DNA of 64,000 bases, taken from contig NC_083597.1 of the NCBI RefSeq assembly GCF_020882245.1, positions 77,478,152 to 77,542,151 on the forward strand, read 5' to 3'. The first letter of the stretch is position 1. Every line of letters starts with the position of its first letter. The notes below the pieces were generated by a model. That model worked only from the letters and a program-made list of their open reading frames with translations, searched no databases and was not told the DNA's origin. The DNA comes from Rhopalosiphum padi. Its lineage: Eukaryota; Arthropoda; Insecta; Hemiptera; Aphididae. Both the position numbers and the translations under genes were made by a program. This document shows, one piece after another, positions 21,985-34,301 of the stretch.

Positions 21985-24900
21985 ATCAAACTTATTCAGA
22001 GTGTTTCACGGAAATAATCTCAAAAATGGGAAAACAATAATATAAAATGTATTTTAATAATGTAGTATGGAGTTTATTGAGTTAACTGTTAACATTCTAT
22101 TTTTTATTGATTGAAGACTGTCTAAATGTGAATACAATGCTTGTGTACACAAGTACATAACTATTAGCATAATTTTAACAACTAACACCTCTGATGGTTC
22201 AAGTATAGTGGCGCCTGTGATGCATAGACCATAACATTTGTAAGCATACTATATATTTATAAACTAAATAAAATTACCACCTCGTTTCTGACATAACATA
22301 AACATTACTTTAAAAACTGCGCTTTCGATTCGATGTACCTCATTATTGGAAAGGTGATGACACCATTATATATCCATAGCGTAAATATATAATATATCAT
22401 TAATGAATAATGTTATCAAGTTAATTGTATTTTTATACAGAAAACAAATTGTGTCAAAATAATAATAATCATAATATACATTTTATTGTACGTACTCGTG
22501 GTGTGATTTAGTATTATATTCACGCGTATATTTTAATATGCGTGTATTTCAGTTGTAATATAAATTGTCGTATTATAATATTGTTGTGGTGTATGCTAAC
22601 CTGTCGCCGTCGTCATCGTAATTCGTCCAAGAACCATTTAAACTCGTATAATATATTATTAAATTATAATATGTATACCTAAACAACATGCATCGTATGA
22701 CACGGCAGTGCATTAATAGGTCATATACTCGTATAGTCGTATAATTGAACTGCATAGCGTTAAAGTTGTATAACATTGCAGCGTTGGCTTATAAATTGCG
22801 AACAGCACAAACCATTATACAATATGATTTTATCTGCGGTATGAGAAAAAACTATGATATTATTCGTTTATGTCATCGGCACCATTTATAGATCATAACA
22901 ATGATATAATACTATTATAAACTAACATTTTTATATTTAGACGCTTACTGCACGAAATAAACTTAAATACTTCCAAACAAGATAAAACAAAATTATTTCT
23001 GCAATTTGTGTGTAATAATTATTATCTTTCGACAATTATTACTAATTACAGTTTAAACGAATTTTTACAATGAATTATTATACAATCGTATTATATTTTC
23101 ATTATTTTATTTTTCCAACTAAAAAAGTTATTTACAGTAAACTAATTAGATACGAATTATGTGTATTTATAATTATAAAACATTATTTAAAATATTTACT
23201 GTAGTGGATTCTGTTATTTTCACATTCACAATGATGTATTAGTTCATATTTTTTGTAATTGTTATATCATTTAATGTGTTTTTATATTATTATTATTATT
23301 ATGTTGTTTTTAATCAATTATTAAACTTTTTTTAGTCCTTATATTACTAAAACAAAAAATAAATTTAAAATAAAATAAATACTATTTGAAAATATAAAAA
23401 TTCTAATAAATAATAAAAAAAAAAAATATGTAAACCATTGAAATCATAATATACGTCTTTATATATATCTTTCACGTTCAATACCTAAAATATAATATAT
23501 ATACAAAACATTTAGAAACTTAGTTGCTTACAATGTATTTCAAGTTTTTTGGATATTGTTTTAGATTATAAATAAAATTCTTCAAGTCAATTAAAACTAT
23601 ATGTTTTACTTACATACTTTCAATAAATTTTTAGGAACACAATACCTATTTCAACTTTAAAGTGCAACATATTGTACATAGTATTATAGTAATAATAAAA
23701 TGTAACACACTGTAATTATAGTTATAGGTATAGTAGGTATACACATTTTTACATCAGACTATAAGGGCCTTTGTTCACAGTTATGACTGTTATAAAACCA
23801 ATTTTATTATTTTCAAGTAAATATAATATATAGATATGCCATATACAAATGTATGGCCATGTGTTACACCTTGGGAACAGCGTAAGTGATTTTTGACCCA
23901 AAACTTTTCAAAATAAATTTGGTATTGTTACGAATATTGAATTTAATAATAATTATAAAAACAGATTAAACATATAATATTTTTTATAACTTTAATATTG
24001 ACTCAGTAAAAGCCGTTTAAAATATTGAGATATATTTTGATAATATTATGATAGAATAAATAACATAAAAAAAATGTTTTATTGATATATTTTTGTAATA
24101 AAAAACAAAAATGAAAGAAAGAATAACTACTATCAATGTTATTGTATTTTACTCATCATCTGTAATGCCTAAATATAATAAAAGTTCCTTTCCAAACTGC
24201 AAAAATACATTGAATATAAAAATTCATATCAAACTTTTTTTTAACTTATAATAGCTTAGATTTAATTTAACCTGGATTAAATATTTTTATAATTAAAAAT
24301 TAGTGGTGATTTATAATGAGGCAATGATAACAATCATTAGTTAGAATTTGAAATGTGTTAATTTTTTTTTTTTAACTGTTTAATTAATTATAATAATATA
24401 ATCGTTATTAAAATATTTGTTGCCATATTTTAGAATTTATAACATACTACTAATAAGCATGCATAAACCTACTTAACGATTGTTTAATGAATACGAATTT
24501 GATTCGAATAATTAATCCATCAAGAACTATAAAAAAAGAAATATTAGAATAATAATTTTGAATAGGTAATTAATATTTTAAAATATTTAATCTATATAAT
24601 TTTGAAAAATAATTGTTGTTTTATAGTCAAATTATTTCCAAATTAAGAATTAATTGGTTACCATAATATTATCCTTTCCTAGCCGATATTGTCTATCCCC
24701 GTATTCAGTTTAGGTTTTGAATTACACATCGTCACATTTTATAAACTTATTATTATTTATGAGCTATTGATTTCACCCAACCTATATACCATCTATAATT
24801 GGTTTTATAATATATAAAAAAACCGATAAATAATATTCATTGTCGTGATGAAATAATAGGGTTGTTCAGTCTAGTAAAAATGTTTTGTCAATGAAATTAA

Positions 24901-25229
24901 AAACAAATGCAACACCGTCTCGGTAATAACTTGCTGACCTAATTTCGATAATTTTGATTAATTTGGGTTGGCTAACGGATACAATGACACACGATTTTCC
25001 TGCTATATACCAACGCCGTTCCGTTGATAAATCGGGTGCTGCTGACTATTCTATAGGCAAATTAAATGACCAATTAAAACCAACCGTTAGTCCGGCTGTG
25101 CTGTTTAATATATTATTATGCTTTTATGTATTGTTCAAAGACAATATAAGCTCAATAAAATATTAAACCAAAAATTTATCATGACGGAGAAAAGAAAACC
25201 AATGGCCTTACCCCTGTTGTAAATATATG

Positions 25230-25249
25230 ATAATAATAATAATAATAAT
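25230..25249. repeat. AAT trinucleotide repeat
   Basis: About six to seven perfect ATA/AAT units. Confidence 0.9.
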
Positions 25250-26470
25250 GAATGTATTTTGTTAGCTACGTGACTTCGATCTGGACGATGCGATATTGAA
25301 AATATGTGCATACGGTTAGTAGATAACCGGTCTCCAAAAATTTTAAATTTTACATAATTTTATTCAATAGGAAATGTTCCGACCTTATATTATGTTCACT
25401 ATTTCTATAATATTGTCGATAAAATGCAAATACTATACTGTTATCTCGTTTTTGTATTTCTTATGCTCATCCGTCAATCTTTTCACATTATGAGAATGCG
25501 ATGACGTTACTACGTTAGTGTCTACCAATTTAACCACGCACATCCCGATTGGATCCGTTTTTTTTCCTCTAAATCATAATATACACGTCGCTTAGATCAA
25601 CAATGATTGAAAACATATTGTAAGAAAATCCATCAGTTGTCGATTCTAAACAATATTATATCGGTATTGTTCATTAAATACATTTAATATTACGCCACTG
25701 CCGAATTAACGTACTAAATCAATTATTAAAACGTAAAAGCAACAACGTTATTCTATTATGAACTCTATCAATTATTCATTTATTATAAATATAAAAAATA
25801 GAAAAACATAACAGACTCGAGGAAAAAATTACAAAGTTCATTAAATAGATTAAGTTTTAAACATAATATAATAAATATAATGACAATAATAAAGTGGATA
25901 GTAAAATTAACTAGAATTTAAAAACGTTAAATTTCTAAACAAAAAATAATTATCTTTATAAATTATTAAGATAGTTTAAAACATTAGTTTCGACTGACGA
26001 GGCATACTAAGAAAAAACATTTTTTTTTAATAGAGTATTAAATTATTTTTGCTATAGAACCAAGTACAAATTATACATAATATGATATATGTATAGTATA
26101 TAAATGAACGGATATTTTTCATGCCAATAGCATTGCTCTCTTTTATTTTTGTCCTCATAATGACGGATTTGTGATATGAGAGCACGAATATGTCAAGTCA
26201 GTTGGTTATAGAAATGGAACTACGAAACAAGGGTTGATGCGATAGGGGAAAGTTAATTGCATCTCAAGTTGTTCACGTCAGCTAACCAAAACTCATCTAC
26301 AGCAGCCAACAGATGTTTTCCGACCGGCTTTTTGGAAAAATAATCTGTCTGAAAACAAGGACAACCGTTATTAGTAGCTCGTCAACTAAATAATTATGTT
26401 TGTACTTACATTACACTCTTTCTTGCCATCCTTACTACGAGTAAATGAAATAATTATAAAAAATCAATTT

Positions 26471-26489
26471 ATATATATATATATATATA
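26471..26489. repeat. AT dinucleotide repeat
   Basis: Nine to ten AT units. Confidence 0.9.
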
Positions 26490-29400
26490 ATGAGATTTAT
26501 ATAATTCCTTTTATTTTACTTTATCATTCCCATCATCATATATTATTCCCCATGTATCATGTACTATATAATATAAATTATAAGTATATTAGTTGCATCT
26601 GTCAATCAATTTTATTTAAATTTTATTAATTTAAATCGTTTTTCGATAAAATATATTTAAAATATTATTTTATAAAGAACTATCAATATTTACAGAGATA
26701 TACACAATTTATTAAAATATATCAAATAAGTATTTAAACATTTTAATAAATAAAATATCATGAACGTTACAAAGTTAAAAGTAAAATTTTATTAGATCAT
26801 TTAAAGCTAAATTATTTTTATAAATTTTAAATATTTCAATATAACATTTAAAATGTATCGAATTATAACAAAATATGTTAAGTCATAATTATATAGGTAT
26901 AATTAAAAATAAATAGTTTAAGTTCAGATGTACCACTCGATAAATAATTGTTCATAAATTTAAATTTAAATAAATAGCTAAATTCAACTATCGAGAAATA
27001 TTTCATCAATATCTTTAGAAATAGAAACAAAAATCCATTATACATTACATAACGATTATACGTTTAATATAATTATACTACATTAGGAATTTTTAATTAT
27101 TTATTATGATACAATAGATTCATTCATACTGTATTATTACAAAATGAAATTGAAATTGAAATATTAGGGTCATATATTTTTTTTAAATACTCGTAAATAT
27201 ATATATTTTTAAGTAGGTATTCAATAAATTGTATTGTCCTTAAACAATAATTATTTTTATAAGAAAGAAATGTTCATAAAACATTATATACTTTTAAATG
27301 TCAGTAATCCTTCAAAATTAAATATATTTTTTGCAATAACTTGGTATGTTAACCTTAGCATACACATTACACAGATATTATAATCATTTAATATTTAAAC
27401 ACAAAATATTACGTTTTGAACGCACACACAACAAATATTTATTATATACACATTATCTATACACATGACTAGTATTGGAATACTTAATTTATTTTAAAAT
27501 TGCATATAATATTTTATAGAATTCGTATTACGTATTATGTTTTTAACGGACATTTTCAGATGTCCAAAGCACGATGCCATATTCATTAAATGTATATTTT
27601 CTGTAAACAAGCCCTCTCTACAATAAAAATATATTGGAAAATTATTTTAGCAAACTATGCAAATCAAAGTATCAAAGTACAAATATTCGATTATTTTTTA
27701 TGTAAAATAATAATAATAACTGTATGAATCTAAAGTACTTCTGGGAAAACCAAAAATCCCACGAGATTCATTTTCTAGAAACACAAGTATGAAAAAAATA
27801 ATGGTTTATTCATGAAAACGTGATGGCTAGAAATAAGTAAAACAAAAAAATGTCGCCCACCCAATATTTGAATCAGGGCTAATATTTTATAATTTGAAAA
27901 CAAATTTTTATTTAGTTAAAAACACTTAATACTATACTGATTAAATTCAATCTGTACTTTTGTTGTAAAAATAACTATGAAGTAAATATATATATGCAAT
28001 AATATGTGCACTTTTAATACTATAATATAGATATTTACAAATTATAAAATGTACATTTTAAATTGTTATACATTTTAAAAATAACGCGTGATTGCAATGT
28101 TATTTCTTCAATTTTGAATATTTTTTTCAATTACGATTACTATAGGTACATTTACCACCTGTAAAGCTATTTCAACATTTTTTTAAGGCTTCGTTTATTT
28201 TTAGGTTTATTTTAAGTTATGAAACTGCACATAACCATAATGAAACATAGAGGTTTTATACAATATAATAAATTTACCAGTTAGTTAATTTTGGTTTTTA
28301 ATTAAATACATTTTATTCAATACCTTCGAATGATTTCACTTTCTATTTATGCCTTGAAATATGATTTAAATAATTTATTTATTTAAAAATTACTAGAAAG
28401 AGTTTAATATCATAGTTTCAAAAAGTAATAATATTAACAAAATGGCTAATTATATTTCGTTATAAGATTTAAATATTAGATTTTTAAGAATTTTATTTAT
28501 TTACTAAGAATACATTTTTAATATTACACGGCATTTAATATGTATTTATTGTTAAATTAAAATCCAAAATGTTACTTATCTATTAAATTACTATTGCATT
28601 TAATATTTCTTTCAGTAATTCTATTTTTATAAATTCTCATAAACATTATCAAATATAATAACTTATAATACTTTATTATGGTTTAAGTCAAATCACCACT
28701 ACCCAGATTATGTTAAATATTTTATGTATAATCAATTCAGTGTGTATTATAATAAGTGACATGGTTTAATGATTGATGATGGGCTCAATGTTGAAATATC
28801 GTACTTACTTATGGATACTAAATCAGTCGTTTATTTTTATTTAATAATTTAAAAATGTATTATTATCTTTTAAATTGTAAATATTCTATACATTTTACTA
28901 AATAATGGTCATTAGTCATTACATATCATTCAATGTATCGATAAAAACAAGCTTGTAATGGATTTTCATGAATATGATATTAAAATACTGAAAAAGCTTT
29001 ATTTTTTTCTTAGAACGAATATGTTTATGTTCAGTTTTTTATACAAATGAATTTTTTTTTAATCATTGTAAAATCACAAAAATGTTAAAATATACTCTCG
29101 GATCTCGAATATTGATAATAATAATAATAATTGGTCTTTTAAAAGGCAGTTAAAGAACATTAATTTCTAAGATAAATTTTATCTAAGATAATTTAAAGTT
29201 TAAAAGTTTAATATTCTAATATCTAATAACAATTGTGTAACATTCAATTTTTTTAAATAACTAACCTGCACGTTCTTAAACAATCATTTTACCGTTACTT
29301 TTATTGTCACTATCGTTGTTTAGGAAAATGATATGTTTGTTTCTCCTAAAGGACTTTTATTTAATGTCATTGAATACAACACAATTAAACAAAAAACAAT

Positions 29401-30449
29401 TGTATTAATTATCATTATTTTAACCACAGTTATTAAAGGTTACCGAGTACCGACTTACAGAAACATGATATTAATACGTATACTTACCTATAAGTTTTCA
29501 AAAAAATCAAATTATTAAAATAGACAACTCAGTAAATTTTACTGGATGTTTATGAATGAATAATTATAACAAAATAAATATTTTTTTCTATTTTCTTTGA
29601 TTTATAATGTTTAAACATTTTTTTTTTTTTTTTTTATCAAATTAAATCACAATTATATTTACAATACATTTTAAGCTGTTATAATGTGATTGTATACATT
29701 AGAAACGTGTTACACATAAATGCAGGTACGAATATATATTTTGTACATGCATAATATTATGCATTTATATACTACACGAGGTTTTCGCTACCTACCTATA
29801 TACACGTAGTTACATTATTACAATAATAAAAATTTTAATTGATTTTTACCCATTTGTTTGTGTTTTTTATTTTGGATTCGTATAATATAATATCAATAAA
29901 AATAAATGTAAATTACATTATTGCTTTACCATATTGCATTCATTCTGTTTATAAATAAAACTATGAAAATATACACGATATTGTACCTATTTTAAAAATA
30001 CATAAAGTTTTATTATTTATTTAATTTGATTAAAAGAGATCAGTATTTAATCCTCATTATTCAAATTAATAATTAGAGAATCCCAAATATAATGTCTTTG
30101 TCATTCCATCAGTTGAATCAATTATATTTTCAATACCAATCTATATGACTATACCAATGTAAATCAAATAACCGTGCACTTCCGTGTAGATTTATTTAAT
30201 CTGACCTTAAGCAAATTTCTTCCGGTTGTCACTTTTTGTGTAGTTAAACCATATGTTAAATTTATTTAACCTAATGTGATATATCAATATAGCTATAATA
30301 GGTTAATTGTATTTTATATATATACGATTAAGTTATGACAAATTAACTCTCCAAAAAAAAAAAATACAAATTGATCATTAATTATTAACGCAATACAATT
30401 TTTTTTTTTTTTTTTATAATTTAATTAATTGTTATATTTTTAGTTTCAG

Positions 30450-30520
30450 AAGTTGCTGAATGACAAATATATTCTTTTAATTGGAAGATTCTGCCAATGC
30501 ATCAAACCTAACAGCAACAG
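30450..30520 (+). other. Candidate internal exon (71 nt) with one open frame
   Basis: A long T-rich tract ends in TTATATTTTTAGTTTCAG just before 30450, a strong 3' splice site. The block ends AACAG|GTTAGT at 30520/30521, a good 5' splice site. Of the three forward frames two hit stops within 15 bases. The third is fully open for 23 codons plus two bases, reading KLLNDKYILLIGRFCQCIKP and on to NSN. The less AT-biased composition inside the block than outside fits an exon. No family can be recognised from so few residues, and neighbouring exons were not identified in the adjacent kilobases. It may be an internal coding exon of a gene with very long introns, a 5' untranslated exon, or a decoy. 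Confidence 0.3.
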
Positions 30521-30529
30521 GTTAGTTAG

Positions 30530-32809
30530 CTATTATTATTTTTATTATTATTATTATGTATCTTATTTCTGAATTTTATATTATTTTATGTTTAAGCCAA
30601 GTAAAGTAACAACCCAGTTATTTGTTGTTATATTTAAACTCTATAAGGTAAAATAAAAAATTGATTTTTTAAGCTAATTAATTTTTATTTACTTTGTATT
30701 TTTATTATCTTGGACACTATAAATATGAAATTTTGAGTAAATTTCTTATATTCATTATTCATGATGGAAAAAATATTATTCATTAGAGATTTGGCTCAAT
30801 TATTAGCCCAAATCATCATGACCCTTAGAATGTAGTCTAAAAATATTTGTTAGAAAGTATACCAAATAATTCTTAATAAACAGATAATGGTACCCAGCAT
30901 ACGTACTTAAAGGACTTATTTGAGTGGAAACATTATATCAATGAATAATTTAACACCTATGATGTTTTCATAATATGTACAAGAAATAAGATAACGTGCG
31001 ATGAGTAAAAAATTAAACTAGATTTTTAATAACTGGTTTCCAGAACTTTAATAGTTTGTGTAACAATATTAGCTCATATGTACGTGCGTAATACGCGTTG
31101 TATACACGTGACTGTATGGAAGGCAATTAGTTAGCTTCTGGACAGCGCATATACAACTCATCGTTCATTTGTGGTGGAAGTGCAGGTGGTAGAATGTCTA
31201 AATCATGGTTGGAAACTTGAAATGTCTAAAACACTTTGGGATTGAATCAATTTTAGGTGAGAGGTGTTTGTTTCAATATTAATGAACGCTGTTGAAACGT
31301 GTCAAATATACGTATACGTGCTAGGTTAATGAGGATGGAAATTCTAAGAATCACGCGTTACATATAAATTTAAAGCCCCAAAAACGTGTTTTAATTACTC
31401 CGTTTAAACCATATTAACTAAGTGTGCAAATTATTTTTATTTTCGAAATATATCAAACATTATAGAATTTATATCTTATACTATAATAATTTTTATGTTA
31501 TTTTAATACCCTTTAAACTTCATGATTTATTAGTTGAACATAAAATATTATTTGAAGTACAACGTGTACTTATAGGTACTTATATATAATTTTATATTTT
31601 TATGAGTAAGTAAGTAAAATATAGCCATCTATCTGGTCAGTATGGACTGTATGTAATTTAATGATTTCGTCTGTTCAAACGTCATCACACATATACGCAT
31701 ATATAGATAGTTATATCTACTCGTATAGTATAATATTTTTTAATCTTTTGAAACATTTATGTATTTTAAAAATATTCATCATATTAAAAAAGAAATTATT
31801 TAAATACAAGATTAATATGGGAAATATAATACTGACTTGAACAATAAAACAGATATTTTTTAATATATAATTTATAAATCAATATGTTTTTTTACTATTA
31901 TTATTATTATTTTAATTATTTTAATTAAGTACTTAAAATTTTTTTTTTACTTATTTAAAATATGACATCGTATTAATTGTATCATTTTAATCTATTAACT
32001 ATTGAAAATATATTTATTATTCGTTTAGAATAAACAAATAATAATATTTCTTTTATTTAAGAACATTATTTGACATCATTGTTAAAAAATTTGCATGGCA
32101 ACAAATTATTTGTTTACCACAGGACATCCGGAATTTAATGAGCTTTGTGGTTTCTTAGGAAGTTATTTAAAGTTTGATTCTTATTTCAAGACCCGTATAA
32201 TATATTATTATATATAATAACACTTTGAATAATAGAAATCTAGTTTACATGAATTGTTATACAAAATAATATAAATTTAATGCGAAATAAATAAAAGTTA
32301 TATTCTAATATTTACATTTTTATACATAAATAAACATCAAATTTTAATTAATTCATTACATTCATCAAAATTAAGAGTATAAAAGACTTGTTATAATTAC
32401 GTTTGTTAAGAATTGTATGAAATACAATTATTTATTTTTATAATTTGTATCGTTTATTTATCTCAAATTATAATTAAACCAGAACACTTTAGTTTCACTA
32501 TAAAGATAAATTTGTGTTGAATATTACAATTGTGTTGTAAAATATAACAATTTGTTTTCAAAAACCATCTTAATAATATGTTTTATTCTTTATTAATTGC
32601 TTGATGATTACAAATTAACAAATAACGTATTATACATGATGCCATAGACTTAACGTAAATTCGTGCAGAAACATGAAAGATGGTTTGTAATTGTAATTAT
32701 TTAAACACATTTGTTAAAAAAAAATAAAATGTAGGATTCGATAAACTTTTAACGACAAAGCGGTTATATGGTTTTTAAATGAAATGTTAGTCAAACGCAG
32801 TATTGCATT
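30530..32809. other. AT-rich DNA, no gene identified
   Basis: Mostly AT-rich. A moderately less AT-rich patch at about 31060-31340 includes ACGTGCGTAATACGCGT and CACGTG-like words but no open frame of note. A TTA run lies at 30534-30556. Confidence 0.45.
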
Positions 32810-33260
32810 TCATAATAACGATCGGTATTCAAATAGACCGAACGACACTACCGGATATAATGTTGTAACACGTAATTCTTTTCTTTTCGCTTTGAAACCA
32901 ATCCAACTCTGTAAATTAATGCAAACATAATATCGTTGCAGTACAATATGAATATTAGAACAACAAAAAAAACGAGAGATAACAATAGAGAGTATGACGA
33001 TGGAGTGAGGAAATGCAACAGCGGTGCTGTGACAGGTGGAAGCGAGAAAGGAAAAACTGGCTTTTTGTAGCGTAAAGTAATTTCGAAAATGGATACACCG
33101 GACTGGCAGCACGGCGCCGCTCGTTAACCGCAAATTTTACATACGAACATCCACATAGTACTGTCGAGTCATCAATTTCTTCGCGGCTATTTATTACGAT
33201 ACAGTTTTTAACCACCGCCCCGAAGTTGCCACGCTGCAGTTTCACTGTCTGCTCCGTAAA
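32810..33260. promoter_or_regulatory. CpG-richer island
   Basis: G+C is raised across about 450 bases (for example CGGCGCCGC at 33112-33120 and ACCACCGCCCCG near 33210). Overlapping minus-strand open frames of 107 and 96 codons share the block. It could be coding, regulatory or both, and composition is the only direct evidence. Confidence 0.25.
33000..33245 (-). pseudogene. Coding-like segment, weakly resembling the C-terminus of dynactin p27 (DCTN6)
   Basis: The minus strand is open from about 33263 to 32955 and has clear coding-like composition from 33245 to about 33060, unlike the AT-rich flanks. The order of residues in NSREEIDDSTVLCG, followed about ten residues later by NERR and then PFSKLLY, recalls the C-terminal part of dynactin subunit 6. 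In that family an 'I-P-E/D-N-T-V-x-Y-G' turn is followed by an R-rich stretch and 'F-L-x-K-x-L-P'. Several family hallmarks are missing, there is no in-frame ATG or upstream left-handed beta-helix repeat, and the tail after about residue 55 is unrelated. A pyrimidine-rich acceptor-like tract (CTTCCACCTGTCACAG) lies inside the frame near 33028. It could be a decayed retrocopy, a fragment of another gene or chance. Confidence 0.17.
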
Positions 33261-34253
33261 ACTATGTTATGATGGCGACGATGTCACAATAAGGAGAACA
33301 AGTTATATTGAGTAATATGAGCCGCAAAACTTTGTAATACGAAATAACATAATGTATACAAATATTATAGATTATGATTATGATTTAAAATATTACTATA
33401 AATAATATCGCGCCATATTTTAGAGAAAATAAAAAAACAAATTTTATTGATGACATATTTAATAAAGTTTACCAAAGTCGGGAATTTGTATATCTATATA
33501 TTAATCAATATTTTAATATTAAAAATGAAATTTTTAATATTATTTCACTTAATAAAAAAAGTATAAGGATATTGTGATATACCTAAAAAATAAATTTACT
33601 AAATTATATTCTGCACCAATAAATTATGTTTAATATCATGCATTTTTCTCATACTTTATTTACTTTTTGTATTTCAAATAAACAATAAATTATTTACTAT
33701 AAATCTATAACCATTAAATTCAGTTTTTATTTTGTATACATTTAAGTGTTAAATTGATGCCATATACACGTATAGTGTGTATTATGAATCATCAGAATAA
33801 AATAGTACCAACATTGACCTGAAAATGGTAGGGAGTGTATAATATTATTATACGAAATAATAAAATTGTGTACGTTTATAATATTACAAATTTACAACTT
33901 ACTATTAATTTTTTTTTTTTTTTAATAGGCTCTGAACTCACAAACCACTATAAATTATCATATAATATAGGAGTAAATTGTATAACATAATATTAGTGTT
34001 TCTCGTTGGGCGTCACGTGGTGTAAGTCATATCGCTACAGGAAGAGTTAAACGTGCGTATTCAAATGTGAATAAAATGGAAACTGTTTACAGTTCCGTGG
34101 AATGCTCTGAGATAAATATTAATTAAGGCGACAAATCGTGAGAGCTTAAACATACCAAATTCTACGTTACAGCTGCAGTATGGATAGTAGAAAAATATTT
34201 GGTAATCGTAAATATTGTTTCGTTCATTTTTATTTTCCGGTTGATTTTACACA

Positions 34254-34255
<2 letters not shown>

Positions 34256-34297
<42 letters not shown>
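34256..34297. repeat. (CA)21 microsatellite
   Basis: Twenty-one perfect CA units, followed by an imperfect ACATACATACAC tail. The only open frame through it encodes poly-Cys/Val and is spurious. Confidence 0.97.

Positions 34298-34301
<4 letters not shown>

Larger units (their letters stand above)
21984..30449. other. Long AT-rich desert
   Basis: About 8.4 kb of AT-rich DNA with stops throughout. It holds small microsatellites (AAT at 25230-25249 and AT at 26471-26489), poly-T tracts, a hAT-terminus-like word (CGCCACTG, about 25693-25700) without a partner, and a slightly less AT-rich patch at about 26100-26400. On the minus strand a donor-like TTATAG|GTAAGTATAC occurs near 29480 without an accompanying coding frame. 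No gene is supported. Confidence 0.45.

Noticed and set aside
25693..25700. CGCCACTG as the partner end of the hAT-like terminus at 50792
   Set aside because: It lies 25 kb away on the wrong side with no shared 8-bp duplication, so the two cannot bound one element.
33925..34021. Poly-T acceptor plus GTAAGT donor pair on the plus strand
   Set aside because: All three frames between the sites have stops and the acceptor is a simple T-tract. I read it as a decoy without transcript evidence.
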